Assembly (NCBI RefSeq): GCF_003576645.1
Contig: NC_044917.1
Span: forward strand, 2,479,923 to 2,543,922
Source of the DNA: Ipomoea triloba
Lineage: Eukaryota > Streptophyta > Magnoliopsida > Solanales > Convolvulaceae
Reading direction: 5' to 3'
DNA length: 64,000 nucleotides
In this document: piece after piece, positions 22,881-36,782 of the stretch
How positions within the stretch are numbered: the first letter of the stretch is position 1
Layout of the letters: each line of letters begins with the position of its first letter
Translations under genes and position numbers: made by a program
Notes under the pieces: generated by a model
The model's input: only the letters and a program-made list of their open reading frames with translations
What the model was told of the DNA's origin: nothing
Database searches by the model: none

Positions 22881-25800
22881 ATGGCAGCTACGGACAAGCA
22901 GAATACCTTGGATTACATCAACCAGATGTTCCCAACAGGTCACACATTTTTATATTTGAGTAGAAATTTTGTTGTGTGCTCTATTTGTCTATGCTAATAA
23001 GCTTTTTGATGGATGCTCACCATGATCAATTCAGTTGCATGTTTTGTGATATAACAAACTCTAAATAGAATTTATATGAGAAGACATATGTGATCCTTTG
23101 TAAGATTTTAAATCCACTATTGAAGTGCAAAATTTTTATTTGTATTTTAAAATATTTAATAAATCTTTGACAAGCAAAAATTTATCTGTTAGTATTCTAT
23201 TTAGCTATTAGTCAGCCTTGTGTTCTCTAATGTTCTGCATGATTTTTCAACATTTGAGGATTAATACTGAAGTAATTGAGCAATACTTCAGCAATATTGG
23301 TAAAATACTTCGCAGTGTTCCACTTAAAGACCAATTAACTTCTAGCTTGTCATCTTCAGTTGAGCAAATATGCTTATTTAAGCCAATGGTGTTATCAAGT
23401 TATTTGATATATGGAGCATTGTTGATGTGCAGAGGCATCTTTATCCGGTGTTGAGCCACTGATGCAGAAAGTACATAGTGAAATTCGTAGGGTGGATGCT
23501 GAGATATTGGCTGCTGTTCGTCAACAGGTTATTTCTCTTAAATCCCTCCCCGCTGATTAGACTTTTTTCTCTCTAGTTGATATTATCACCTGTAGTTCGT
23601 GAGATGGGAGGGGTTCCTCAATATTAACCTTCTTTTGTTTTTTATTGTGCAATAAACTTGGGATACTCCTGCTCTTTTAGTCCCTCTCATTGATTACAAA
23701 TTTCCCCCCCTAGTGGGTGTTATCTTCATGTTTGGTAAAATGGAAGGGGAAACACCCTTTGTTTCTTACCTTGTAACCAGCATAGGATCCTCCTTCTGCT
23801 CTTCTATTTCTTCATTAGACTTCCCATAATGACTTTGAGGTTAACAAATTATGTAGACAAGAGGCACTGCTCTTATTATTGTCTATTCTTAAACATTTCA
23901 TTTTCCTTCATTATTTCCTTATTCCCAACATAAATTATTTTTGCTGAAGCTCATTTCCTGCAGAGTAATTCTGGATCCAAAGCCAGAGAGGATCTTGCTG
24001 CTGCTACACAAGCTGTGCAGGTCTGTTCTTCAAATATAGTTTCTACCTTGCTCCATTGATGAAATGCCATTGCCTCAATCATAAAAGTTATTAAACTAAA
24101 ATGTGGTCAATTCTTCCAAGATTACTGTCTGATAGTACCTTCATCTTTTCTGGCTCTTTCAATTGATTCAATTTGTAACCGTTTCTTGAACCAGGAACTA
24201 ATGTATAAGATTCGAGAAATTAAAACCAAAGCAGAGCAAAGTGAAACAATGGTCCAGGAAATATGTCGTGACATTAAGAAATTGGATTTTGCCAAGAAGC
24301 ATATAACAACAACAATTACTGCACTTCATCGTCTCACAATGCTAGGTTAGTGTCTTCTTTACTGCATAGTCAGGAGTGTCAGGGGTGTTTACTTCCATGC
24401 AATATTTTATAGTTTGGCAATGCAACTGCCTGTTTGACATGGAATTGATATTGATTTGTATGTTGATTTACGTGAAGAAGATTCATGCTATTGTTGCTGG
24501 GTTTAAAGGACTGGAAAAATAGAATTTTCTTTGATAATAGTTGCTTTGATCATGTTCTGCTTCGCCTTGTATTGGAAGCTTGAAAGGATATTACTGAGGT
24601 TGGTGTAAACATGGCACAAAGGATGAACTGTAACTTTGTAAGTGTAAAAGGCCCCATATACTTTTCCCTGTCACTTCTTTTATTGAGGAAACTGATATAT
24701 CCTCTCAAAAGAAAAGTAGGCTGAACAATACTAGGCATGATTGCCTACTATGGGTCCTCCTAATTGGGCGACTAAATCTGATTCTCACTTATATAGAGTT
24801 TATGATGACCATGATTGTGGTTTTACATCTAAAATAACAGGTTGGAAGTCTCTTTTGCTGTGTTGTAGCAATTGATTGGTCTATCTGGGTTGAGAGTAAT
24901 TCTTGGATTCTTTTCGAGTACACATGCATGCCTTCTTTTATCAGGAAAAAAGTTAAAAAGAAAACTCCTCTCCCCCAAATACTCATTTTGATGTTTTTTT
25001 GGGGGTATTATGACAGTCTCTGCTGTTGAACAGCTTCAAGTAATGGCTTCAAAACGCCAATATAAAGAGGCAGCTGCACAGTTAGAGGTACTTTAGCAGT
25101 TGCTTCCCCATTTACTTTTTAAAAATTTTTCCTTTGAAGCTAATAACTTTTCTATTCTATGATGCTCTCCCATTCAACAACTCATACCCATACTGATGTG
25201 TGGGCTTGCAATTTCACTTGATTACTTTGATTGCAATTAAACATTTAAACATCTATCAGAAATAAAACATTAATTATGGAACAGGAATAAAAAACACCAC
25301 AAGATTAATGTAACATATTCAACCTTGTTATAATGAATTTCAGGCTGTGAATCAGTTGTGTAGTCATTTTGAAGCCTATAGGGACATCCCAAAGATCACA
25401 GAGCTAAGGGAGAAGTTCAAAAGCATCAAACAAGTCCTCAAGTCTCATGTGTTCTCTGACTTCTCCAGGTCTGTTATACTTACTTTGAGGATTGATCAGT
25501 GAAGAACCTAATTTGTGTGGTTCTGTAAAGATTGAACTATATTATGTAACAAGTTTGTTGGAAGTTTCCCTTTCTAGTCACAAATTTGTCCAAAATCTTT
25601 AAATCTGGTTGAAGATGTACGAGTATCCTTGTTAAATTCTAAGAGTGTTAAGAGACACAGACTCTTGAAAATCAGCTTGAAACTTCTTTCTTCCCCCTTT
25701 TCCCTTCTGAACTTGCTTATTAGTAAACTTTGGTCGCAGTTTCTTTTGCCTTATTTTCTTCATCCTCTTTTAATTTTGTGTATGTATTGCTCCATAGTAT

Positions 25801-27622
25801 TCTTTTCAATGTTTCCATGTCCTTAGTATTTATTTTGTTCCACCTGCAGCTTGGGAACAGGAAAGGAGACTGAAGAGAGTAATTTGCTGCAGCAGTTATC
25901 AGATGCATGCTTAGTAGTTGACGCTCTTGAGCCATCTGTGAGAGAAGAACTGGTGAAGAATTTTTGCAGCAGGGAGCTTACCTCGTATCAACAAATTTTT
26001 GAAGGAGCTGGTTTGTCCAGTTTATAATGAATCATTTTATTATTCATCCAAATTAAATTAGCATTGATTGGTTATAAGGTTTAAATTGATATGCATGGTC
26101 TTGATAGCCTATTGCATGTGCAACATTATACAGAACTAGCAAAGTTAGACAAAACTGAAAGGCGATATGCTTGGATCAAGCGTCGTTTGAGAACAAATGA
26201 GGAGATCTGGAAAATTTTCCCCCCTTTGTGGCATGTTGATTATTTGCTTTGCATCCAGTTTTGCAAGTTGACAAGGTTTGGATATATTTATTGTAGAATG
26301 GAAAAGGTTTTCCTTTTTTAGGGACATAAACATAAATTATTATGATGATCCTCTCTCCACTTCCTGCCCCCCTTTTCATAATCACATTCCACTATTCCAG
26401 GGCACAACTTGTGGAGATCCTTGGTAACCTAAAAGAAAAACCAGATGTTGCAACATTATTGATGGTAAGTGACAGACATTGTAATTTAATTGAATTCTTA
26501 TATTTAATGCATGATGACCCAATATTTAAATGATTTTTTCTTTCTTCTCATGGCACATTGAACGTTGGCCAAGCAGAATGCTATTAAACTAGTCATAGTG
26601 AATGGATCAGTACTATATTACTAAAGTTTAAAGATATTCACTATACTACATACCAGTTACTCAGTTAGTCTGCTATAGTTAGGGCAATAGGTCTGCTAAC
26701 GGTAGACTACAACAATTTCCCGAGTTTAAGTTGGTGGCTATGTTAGTGTAGAATAGATTTCACATATTACGGGTGCCATTTGGGGGAATCTTAAATATAC
26801 GTAGTATTAATTTTTGGGTATTGTGTGCTTCAAATCCCACATTTCTGTATTTTTCCATTAATATGCAACTCTTTGTCTTGGAAATTTCATGTTGTCAGGA
26901 GTGTATTAAAAATTGATTGATGATCTTGCACATATTTGTAAGATAAAAAAACAAGAAACCTTTGTGGTATGCATGAAGAATAAGGCTGTTAAAAAGATGG
27001 CCACTATTTTATGCATGCCTAGGCAAAGGTCAAAATAGATTTATTTGATGTGGATATTCATTCAGACCATGGATTGGTTAAAAATCCTTTCCTTCAAAAA
27101 TATTGCATTGAGCATAGAAGTGGGTATCTGTGGATTTCTGAAACTATCTGGTAAATATTAGTCCTTTGATCTGCATTACTGCATAATAATACATATTTCA
27201 CCGATGATTTCTCCTATGGGATTCATATGTTATTTTATGTAGGCTTTACAGCGAACTTTGGAATTTGAGGAAGAGTTAGCAGAGAAATTTGGTAGTACCA
27301 GCCGCAGTAAAGAAGCTGGTAGTGCTGAAGATATAGATAGAGTTGGACAGAATAGTCAGACAGTTTCCGATATTCGAAAAAAGTATGAGAAAAAGCTTGC
27401 TGCACATCACGGAAGTGAATATGAGGTATGCATCATTGTTTCATTTTGGTTAAAGGGAAGATAGGGGGAAGGGTGAAAAGTTTTATTCTTCCCTATCAAA
27501 CCCCTTAATTTGTTTGAATAATTGGAGGGGAATAAAAGTGATATGTGGAATTATATAGAAAGGAGATACATATCCAATATATCCACTTTTGGATAGGTAG
27601 GGGATGCTGATATGGAGGTTGA

Positions 27623-27654
<32 letters not shown>

Positions 27655-28822
27655 CNNNNNNNNNNNNNNNNNNNNNNNNNNNNNNNNNNNNNNNNNNNNN
27701 NNNNNNNNNNNNNNNNNNNNNNNNNNNNNNNNNNNNNNNNNNNNNNNNNNNNNNNNNNNNNNNNNNNNNNNNNNNNNNNNNNNNNNNNNNNNNNNNNNNN
27801 NNNNNNNNNNNNNNNNNNNNNNNNNNNNNNNNNNNNNNNNNNNNNNNNNNNNNNNNNNNNNNNNNNNNNCCCCCCCCCCCCCCCCCTCCTATTCTACTTC
27901 CCATTTCTCATTTACTTAGACAAGGAAAATAACCTTCTTCCCTTGTCTTTTATATCAAACCAAACATACTCTTAGTTTGAACATAATGGCTGTAGATTGT
28001 GCTTAAGTTTTATGATATTGGTTTGTTTAATCACATGTGGCATAAAAGTATATTTACTTGTATGTGTATATTGATTTATTTAGTCACTTGTTCTACCTTA
28101 TGTTTCTTGATATTAGGAGCAAGATGGACACAAGGATTTATCAGTGCCAGGAGCTGGGGTAAATTCTCCTGGATTCTCTTGTAATTTTTGCAATGATTAT
28201 TCATTAATATAATAATATTGCACCAAAACAACATGCACCTTTGGGCTCAATTTTAATGCATTTTTAAAAAAAAAAAATTATATTATTAATGTTTGCGGTC
28301 AAGTGTGTTCTGTATAGAAGCTTATATTTGGAAAATCTTTATGAAGTTTTTCTGGGAGTTCTGATATGCTGACATTTTTGCAATATTGAGTCTTACCATC
28401 AGTTAGAATGTCTAACTGCAGTCAAGCAAGAGATATTCACTACGGAGTAAAAGATTGTCCTATGCGGATATTTCAAAGCATTGTTAACACTCTTAAATAA
28501 TGTTGCTCCAACCTTTCAATGATTCAGTTACTCGTAGATAATGTTTTTCCAATCTTAAAATGATTTGGTTACTTTTAGATGATGTTGCTCCAATTGTTCA
28601 GTAATTTGGTTCTTGTTCAGACTCAAACTGATAAATCTGGATGCTAAGAGCTATGATATGTTTACACTGCAGTTCAATTTCCGGGGAATCATTTCATCTT
28701 GCTTTGAACCTCACTTGATAGTATATGTAGAGTTGGAAGAGAAGACACTAATGGAGAGTCTAGAGAAACAAATGCAGGTACTTTGAATTTGTAATGTTAG
28801 TTTGATATGAATTCAGTCCAGC

Positions 28823-28869
<47 letters not shown>

Positions 28870-31800
28870 ATTCTTTCAGTTATTGATAGTGTTTTGCACC
28901 TCTTACTGCAGGAGGAGACATGGGAAATTGAGGAGGGAAGTCAGACTAATATATTATCTAGTGGCATTCAGGTAACTGTTATATAATTATATTGGAATTG
29001 CTACTCCTGGGATGTATATGTAATTATGTATATATAAACATTTAGTACTATATATTATTATTTCCCTTGGAAATAAAGCATTATACTATCACTATGATCT
29101 TACAAATACAAATAACATTTTTTGCCATTCTAAACTCTGACATCAAGAATTGGAAACTCCTCATCCCTCAATATCTTTTTGTGTCCTCTTTTATCTCATG
29201 ACTCCACAAGGAATCTTTCTCTAAGTTCTAGAATACTCTCAGTTCCCTATGATATGATTTAAGGTACATCTTGGCATGTACATCAAATAATTACCCAATA
29301 ACTCTGATCATGCTCTATTTGTAGTAAGTAGCCACATAGAAATAATGCATCATGTCCAGTATATATTGGGATTGTGGTGCTATCTTTGTAAACATTGTAT
29401 GTTTTCCTGCTACTTACTCCGGTTTTTACTTTTGAAGGTCTTTGCAATTATCAAGAGGAGCTTGAAGCGATGTAGTGCTTTGACAAAAAGTGAAACACTG
29501 TTTAATTTGTTCAAGGTGTGGTTTCAAGTCAACCATATTAATTCTGCTTGTTGAACACTTTACTCCCTTGGAGATTCAGTAGTTAGCTTCAGGATTGTAT
29601 TCTAATTTTTAACAAATTTTAATACTATACTTTCTCAAAGGTAATCCCAATGAATGAAGCTTGCGCTTATATTTGTGTATAAGCAGCTGCCTTGAGTCTT
29701 AATACATCGGATGCAATAGGATATTTTTGTTCCTTTGCCTTAATCACCTGCTAAACAGGGATGTATATATTCAAACCATTGTATCATGAAAGAGTCCATC
29801 TAACAGGTTTATTGCTTGTGTTAATAGGTATTTCAAAAAATTCTTAAAGCATATGCAACAAAGCTTTTTGCTAGATTGCCCAAGGGCGGTACAGGAATTG
29901 TAGCTGCAGCCACAGGAATAGATGGACAAATAAAGGTATTTATTTTTCTCCAATTTCAGTTGAAACCGTTCTCATCTTTTCATGTTTCTGTTCTGTGCTT
30001 GTGACCAAATAACTATCTATTCCAGACATCTGACAAGGATGAGAGGGTGATTTGTTATATTGTAAACACAGCGGAATATTGCCATAAAACAGTAAGTTGT
30101 ATTCCTCATATGCACTATGTCAACAAATATTATTATAAAATTATCAAAACCCCTTAAATCATTCAAAATCTAAATGCTTAATCTATTAGGTAGGAAAAAA
30201 TCCTAAACTTTAAAAGAAAATAAAAAAGAACTTTTCATTCCTTCTCTTCAAGTTGTAACATTTTTCTCTTTTTGACAGTCTGGTGAATTGGCAGAGAATG
30301 TGTCCAAAATTATTGATCCTCAATTTGTAGATAAGGTGGATATGTCTGAAGTGCAGGTAGTAAAATGGCTATATTGGTGATTGCTCTGCAAAAAAAAAAA
30401 ATAAATAAATAAAAATAAATAAAAAATCTCTTATCTGTTGAAAATAACAATGAAAATGACATGTATTTCAGGATGAATTTTCTGCAGTCATCACAAAATC
30501 ATTGATGACATTAGTACATGGTATAGAAACAAAATTTGATACAGAAATGGCTGCTATGACACGTGTTCCATGGGGTACACTTGAAAGTGTTGGCGATCAA
30601 TCAGAGTAAGATGTGATTCTTGACTACCATTACAGTGACCACTGATACTTAAAATGTTCTTATCCTGCTTCCAAATTCTCCTGCAGGTATGTCAATGGCA
30701 TAAATACTATCCTCACAAGTAGCATCCCTGTCCTTGGAAACCTTCTTTCTACCATTTACTTCCAGTTCTTTTTAGATAAGGTGAAAATTCTCAATATCCA
30801 TTGGACCTGCTTTTTTTTTTCAGCCTTAATAAATCTTGTCTTTCTGTTAAAACCAACTTTTGGATCGTTCTGCTGTCAACTTTATGGGAGCTATCTATTC
30901 TCTCCTTTCTCCCACTTTTGACTTATCTACTGATTGCCACTTGTGTTGTTTTATTTGATTTTTTTAATAGTATTCTCATTCAGAAATTTATGTTTTCCTG
31001 TGTTTGCAATGCTAAATTGCAGCTTGCATCATCTCTTGGTCCACGCTTCTACCTCAATATATTCAAATGCAAGCAAATATCAGAAACTGGAGCTCAACAA
31101 GTACTAATCATTTTCACCTCTACTATATTTCTTGTACTATGTTTTTATTTAGTACTCTTCATTATGTTGTGATTTCAGGGCAGAGATGCATGAGTGGTCA
31201 AATTTTAATAAGATTTTTTTGACACAGCAAAAACAGCATCACTTGTATAAATAGTCAGTCACGCTGTCTGTGTCTATAGTATTAATACACAACTATAAAT
31301 CTACTGTTGGGCAGTTCAAATTATATTACCAAATAATTGTTAGTGTTGCTTACGAACTGCATTTTGCAGCATGTATGCAATGTGACTCTGTACCAAGAAA
31401 TAGTCCTGTGGTTGCCTTACTCTATTGAACCAGACTTAAAAAATACTCTTGTGATGTGATTGCAGATGTTGTTGGATACACAAGCTGTGAAGACTATTCT
31501 TTTGGAAATTCCTTCTCTTGCGAAACAAGTAATTTAATGATATATTCAATTTTTGAGTTCATTTAGATTTCAATTTATTATAGTTCCAGTGTTCTACTTC
31601 CATGGTGATGTCATGGCTTCTTCATTGAAAAAGCACAATTATAGCTTTAGTTCTAAACTAAAACATTGCTTGTCAACTTGATGGTGATACATAATCCATC
31701 TTTCCTGTGGATCATCACTTAGGCCTAAAAATTGATGCTGGTTACTATTATAGGTTTTGGACCTGCAATTAAAAACAAGTCAACAACAAAGAACCATGCT

Positions 31801-32863
31801 GCTGTATCTGCACATACATTTATGTTAAATATGTTTGTTTTTCTGAGTCTCCTGTTTTCTTTTCCTGAATAGACATCAGGAGCTGCTGGCTATTCAAAAT
31901 TTGTAAGTCGTGAGATGAGCAAAGCCGAAGCATTGTTGAAGGTCAGTAACCAAATGATGTTTTTTGTAAAGGATGTTAATTTGAATAATCAGTAACATGT
32001 ACTAATTTTTGTTATATAGGTTATATTGTCCCCATTTGACTCTGTAGCAGATACCTATTGTGCACTTCTGCCTGAAGGAACACCTACAGAATTTCAGCGA
32101 ATTTTGGAGCTTAAGGTTGTATTATCCTTTTCTCCCATCCAGCTATTTTTGGGAATTTCTCTTATGTTCTATATCCCTATTCGTAAATCATAATGCTGCA
32201 GAAAATAGATAACTTCCCTCTCCTCAGCCTGATTTATTTGTACGTGCCTTTTTAAAAAAAAAAAAAATTTGACAGAAGTAAGATTTTATTTAGCATGAGA
32301 AATTAAATTTATACATATCAAATGGTATCATTTTGATGCCTAATATACAAATGAGTGCCTTATATTTTCCAAACTAGAAATCAAATATGTTTACAATGGG
32401 TTTGTTTGCTACAAGTAACACTAAAGGCTGTAAACTTTTGTTCCATAATTTCTCTATTTCTTCTTCCTTTTGATGTCTTGGAGTAGTCATTATTTATGTC
32501 TGATAATTTCAATCTCTCTAACCCCTTTATCTTTGAATGCACTATTATTTTTTACAGGGCCTGAAAAAAACAGACCAGCAAAGCATACTAGATGATTTCA
32601 ACAAAAGGGGATCGGGGATTGCCCAGCCGACTATTGTTGCCCCTTCAGCTGTACCACCAGCCGCTGCACCCAACACATCTATAGCACCTACAATCGCCAA
32701 TCCAGCTTCACCTGTGGCTATCTCATCAAGAGAGGATGTGCTAACCAGAGCGGCTGCGCTTGGCCGAGGCGCAGCCACAACTGGGTTTAAAAGATTCCTT
32801 GCCTTGACTGAAGCTGCGAAAGATCGTAAAGATGGACCATTCAGAAAGCTCTTTAACAGTTAA
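22881..32863 (+). CDS. VPS53: vacuolar protein sorting-associated protein 53 (GARP/EARP subunit)
   Basis: VPS53 is a core subunit of the GARP tethering complex (with VPS51, VPS52 and VPS54), which receives endosome-derived vesicles at the trans-Golgi. The Arabidopsis orthologue is HIT1. I place 24 coding exons across 10 kb, giving about 825 residues, the usual plant length. The N-terminus is [19 protein letters not shown], followed by coiled-coil exons ([40 protein letters not shown]). Family landmarks include [40 protein letters not shown] and [20 protein letters not shown]. The C-terminus holds a Pro/Ala-rich linker and ends GPFRKLFNS. All recognised exons have compatible phases and none shows a stop. 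The intron at about 27427-28115 contains the window's only run of N, and another intron (28792-28910) holds a 42-base T tract. The open frames drawn across the N run are artefacts. Confidence 0.95.
27623..27885. other. assembly gap with homopolymer flanks
   Basis: 214 unknown bases (27656-27869) lie between a C run on the left (27623-27650, then CTCCC) and a C run on the right (27870-27886). It is inside a VPS53 intron, so the protein is not affected. Sequence collapsed at a poly-C tract is the likely cause. Confidence 0.95.
28826..28867. repeat. 42-base poly-T tract in a VPS53 intron
   Basis: An uninterrupted T run near the end of the intron before the [11 protein letters not shown] exon. 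It may be the tail of a minus-strand retroinsertion or simple slippage. No retroelement body or target duplication was found next to it. Confidence 0.9.
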
Positions 32864-34021
32864 AAACACAACTGTAACTTCATATATTTGGGTGGTCGTT
32901 TCTCCCCCAGTTATAAGTACATCAAAATTTCAAATTTTGTTTGCATTCTGGAACACGAGAATAACAAAAGCTCGTAGAGATTCGCTGTAGATTCAATCAG
33001 ACATGCAAATATAGTGTACCCTTGAGTAGAGCTGCAGATTTGGTATTCTATCCCGATACATAGTTGTAATTTGATTGGTTTGCAGATATTTGAGGTGCTA
33101 ATGTTCAGTAAGATACTGGAAGTATCAAATATTTAACATAATTTATAAATGTTTGCAGCAGGCTACGATTGCATCCAAAGTCAAAAGATTAAGACGTAGA
33201 GATGTTTCTAGAGAGCATAGGAAAGTCATACTTGTATGACTTGCGTGTTAGGATGAAAAGAAAGTCATAGTTGTACAGTTATAGTTGCGTGTTTAGGATG
33301 AAAAGTGAAAACCAATGGTGAATGGTTATAGGAGCGACATCATGAATGCCCTGATAGTAGGTGGGTGAGGGGTCTCCCTCATTGAGTGTACTTTGTGTCT
33401 CTAGGGAATAAAGTTCTAGGCCAGGGTATCCAAGGTGAATTTCCACAACTTGAAATACTGATTTGAGAACGTCTCAAAACTAGAAATGATAACGAATAAT
33501 GTTTCTTTTTTGTAACCATAATCGAGTATATATGTAAATTTTGTATTTTGAAAAGTTTTATATTTTAGAATAATATCAACCTCTTCCGTCCACACAACAT
33601 CTATATACTCGGTATTATATCTTTTTCAACATTTATATTATGTGAAAGTTTATAACAACCATTCAACCTGAAAAAGTTACTCAAACAAACATCAAGAAAC
33701 GGGCATCAAATAATTAAAAGGGAAGGGGGAAAAGAGATGCCTGCCGTGTAACATAAAAATAAAATGTAGATTCAAAGTCAAGTGCTAGAGGACGAAAGGG
33801 GCACAAAAAGCTTTCCCTTTATAAAAACGCACTCCCTATCTATCTACACTCACATGGCTCACACTCACAGTGCCCACTTCTGCGCGTGATCAACGCACAC
33901 AGAATCACTGCGACCCCCTCAACCACCATACAACACAAATTATTCCATCATTTTTAATTAGAAAAAAAAAAAACACAAACATAATAATGAATCTCTCAGG
34001 ATCTCTCCTTCCTCCTCCTCA
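32864..34021. other. space between convergent VPS53 and aquaporin genes
   Basis: Holds the VPS53 3' UTR (after 32863) and the aquaporin 3' UTR (before 34022). A TATAAAAA at 33830-33837 is followed by a CT/CA-rich leader-like sequence on the plus strand and is discussed as a possible antisense promoter. No protein-coding exon seen. Confidence 0.5.
33830..33837 (+). promoter_or_regulatory. TATA-box-like element of unknown use
   Basis: TATAAAAA on the plus strand, followed about 25-35 bases later by TATCTACACTCAC, a pyrimidine/adenine context like plant start sites. A 12-codon ATG frame then ends at TGA. No gene follows in this direction: the aquaporin is encoded on the other strand. It is either coincidental or drives an antisense transcript across the aquaporin 3' end. 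Confidence 0.3.
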
Positions 34022-35325
34022 TCAGACTTGAGAACCGCTCCTGAATGAGCCCAGAGCCTTAGCCGCTCCTGCCCTCAGGATGAACTGGTGGTAGAAAGCT
34101 GCAATGGCAGCTCCAATGAATGGCCCTACCCAGAAGATCCACTGTACAAAACATTACATTAATAACAAGATTAGTGATATAATGTAATTAATAATTTTTT
34201 TAATACACTCATTTAGCTATTTTTTGGACTAGGAAAGTAATGATACTAACATGGTTACGCCAAGCTTCGTCCTTGTTGTAGATAACAGCCGCTCCAAGGC
34301 TCCTGGCTGGGTTGATTCCGGTGCCGGTGATCGGAATAGTGGCAAGGTGAACCATGAACACCGCAAATCCAATTGGGAGAGGTGCCAAAACCTGCAACCA
34401 AATTTGGCTCAAATAATTAAATATTTTATTGTCCACTTTTTTCTTTTTTTATTGAGGATTAAATAAATAATTGTTGTTAGATTCTTGAACACCTAGAAGA
34501 CGACAACGAATCTACTACTTACGGGGACATGAGAATCTCTGGCACTCCTCTTGGGATCAGTGGCGGAGAAAACGGTGTACACAAGAACAAAAGTTCCGAT
34601 GATCTCCGCCGACAGCCCCACGCCTTTGCTGTACCCAACGGCCAACTGATTTGCTCCGCCGCCGTACCTAGTGTAGTACGCCTTCTGGAAGGCTTTCACC
34701 AGCCCAACGCCGCATATGGCCCCCAAACACTGCGCCACCATGTACATCACCGCTCTTATTAGCGACACTTTCCGAGCTAGGAACAGCCCAAATGTCACCG
34801 CCGGATTAATATGCCCCCCTACAAAAAAAACATTAAACCTTAGTTAAAAAAAATGAAACATTGGACGGACTCCTCTGATGCCAAATTGAAACATATGCTC
34901 CGTCTAAACTAAAAATCTAAGTTGATAATTAGATTGCAACACCTCAACTAAAAGTCTAAAGTATAGTTAGATTGCAACTAAAAGTCTAAGCTGATAGTTA
35001 GATTTTTGTGGTTTGACGGAGGCTTACCGGAGATACCGGCGGTGCAGTAAACGAGGATGAAGATCATGCCGCCGAAGGCCCAAGCAATTCCGAGAATGCC
35101 CACGCCGCCGCAAGGGTCAGCCTTGGGGTCGGCGGTCTCACTCTTGTACCCAATCACAGTCAGCACAGTAATGTAAAGGAAAAGAAGGGTGGCTATGAAC
35201 TCAGCTATGACAGCTCTGTAAAACGACCACTTGGTCAGCTCCACCGCGTCGATGAGCGGCGCCGGCGGCGGATCGTGGTAGTCCTTGGTCGAAAATGACC
35301 CCGGCTCCGCCATGTCCTTAGTCAT
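34022..35325 (-). CDS. plasma membrane aquaporin, PIP2 subfamily
   Basis: A water channel of the plasma membrane with six helices and two half-helices, 284 residues in four exons: 35325-35028, 34818-34523, 34391-34251 and 34141-34022. All phases close. Both NPA boxes are present: [12 protein letters not shown] (about residues 99-110) and [11 protein letters not shown]. The [16 protein letters not shown] segment supplies the His/Thr/Arg selectivity-filter residues of water-selective PIPs. Gating residues seen are the loop-D His (H196 in SARDSHVP), loop-B Ser118 in LARKVSL and the C-terminal phosphorylation region FRSGSQV with Ser280. The short N-terminus with [20 protein letters not shown] and the longer C-terminus place it in PIP2, not PIP1. 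The second Met (position 5) is a less likely start. The 5' UTR is about 90 nt. Paralogue number (PIP2;x) cannot be told. Confidence 0.95.
34885..35010. repeat. interspersed repeat, tandemly doubled, in aquaporin intron 1
   Basis: Contains ACTAAAAATCTAAGTTGATA, then ACTAAAAGTCTAAAGTATAG and ACTAAAAGTCTAAGCTGATA, each followed by GTTAGATTGCA-like sequence. Related single copies occur at 46385-46445 and 55808-55868. Lies in the first intron, close to its donor site at 35027. Confidence 0.7.
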
Positions 35326-35441
35326 GTATATACAAAGAAAATGGTATTAGGAGCAAAATCTGAGAGAAAACAAGGAAGCAATGCCTAAGCACCAAAGAGA
35401 GGGAGTTTAATGTGTGGTGAGATTGGAGTAGGGAGAGTGGC

Positions 35442-35449
35442 TATATATG
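35442..35449 (-). promoter_or_regulatory. TATA box of the PIP2 aquaporin gene
   Basis: On the gene strand the sequence reads CATATATAGCC, about 117 nt upstream of the start codon. It is followed by a CT-rich, start-site-like CACTCTCCCTACTCC. Position and context fit a plant TATA box. Confidence 0.6.
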
Positions 35450-36782
35450 CAAAATGGGATGGGCTAACATTACTTTACCATGCCTTAAATTTTATTTTAG
35501 TCCGAAATTATAGACATAATAATATCCAACTATTGTATCCACGGATGACAATTCATCATGATCATTCTTGATTACAAGATCTTTGTGAGGTGATTATCAA
35601 ATCAACAGTCTCACTAACTTGGCCGGGATTGTCTAGTGTTTTCATTTTTTTCTTCCCAAAATGTTGAATTCCCCATCTTAAGAGCCCCATGCCCCGGCCC
35701 GACAGAACATTTGGGATGATGTAAACAGAACATTTGGGATGATGTAAATCATGGTAACTCAGTTAAACACAAAAACTAGACGTTTGTTTATTTCGCACAA
35801 TGAGTCCCCTCACTTTGAGAGGTTGCTCCCACATTGCGGCTAGTGAGACTCAATCCATAGTCTTTCTTCTCAAACTTCACTCTTGTGTTTTCATTTTTTA
35901 TTTATAGAAAGGCCCATAGTCCCTATTTTTAAAGGTGCACTCTGCATGAAATCAAAAGTATAACTTATATCTAAATTTTTTTAGTATTTTTCATAGTTGA
36001 ATATAAATGTTAGTATTTAGGAATAGTGCAAAAATGGCTGTAGATAGAGGTAACGAATAGATGTAGGTGAACTACGTCATTTTCACCGACCCAGCCCCAC
36101 ACCCACCACCCACCCATCACTTTTTCTTGTAACGGCTAGTCACCCCTGAGTTGTCTCGTGCACCGCATTCATGTCTTTCATCACCCTATTAATCCCCAAA
36201 TTAAAATTGGAAACAAATAAGGGGTAAAGAAAAAGAGAGAGAAGAGTTTGAGTGGGAGTAGGGTTTTTAATTTTTTGCAATTTATAGAAAGTTTGAGTTG
36301 TGAGGGAAAGGGAAATGAGGGAATTAAAGTAATGTAAATGAGTGTGGAACACTAAGAACTGAACCAAACCATTTAATTTGATGGAGTCATTTCAATGGGA
36401 GCTTTTGAGTTGGAAAAACAACTTACATTATATATTAGTTAAGTGCATGTTTTCTCAAAAAAATAAAAAAATAAAAAAATTAAGTGCATGTATGCATGGG
36501 CCATTATTATCCAACAAAATTATTTTCACATACTAACCTAACCCGTAACTTGAGCCCGTACCATACTTAAATTAATATACGAGAATGTGTTTGAACTTTC
36601 GACATTTTTTAAAAGATGAAAGTGCACGATCACTCACGCTAACCAATAAAATTAGAGAAATAGAGAAACCCTCCGTTTCTATTTACTTTCGAGTGACTAA
36701 AAATTGCAACATTTTTAGTAGTATTATTGTTAAATATCTTATTGTCTCAATATTTTATTTGTAAATTCTTTCAATAAAACTA

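Noticed and set aside
27551..27975. Pro- or Gly-rich open frames of 106-123 codons on both strands
   Set aside because: They exist only because the N run is read as open sequence between poly-C tracts; they lie inside a VPS53 intron.
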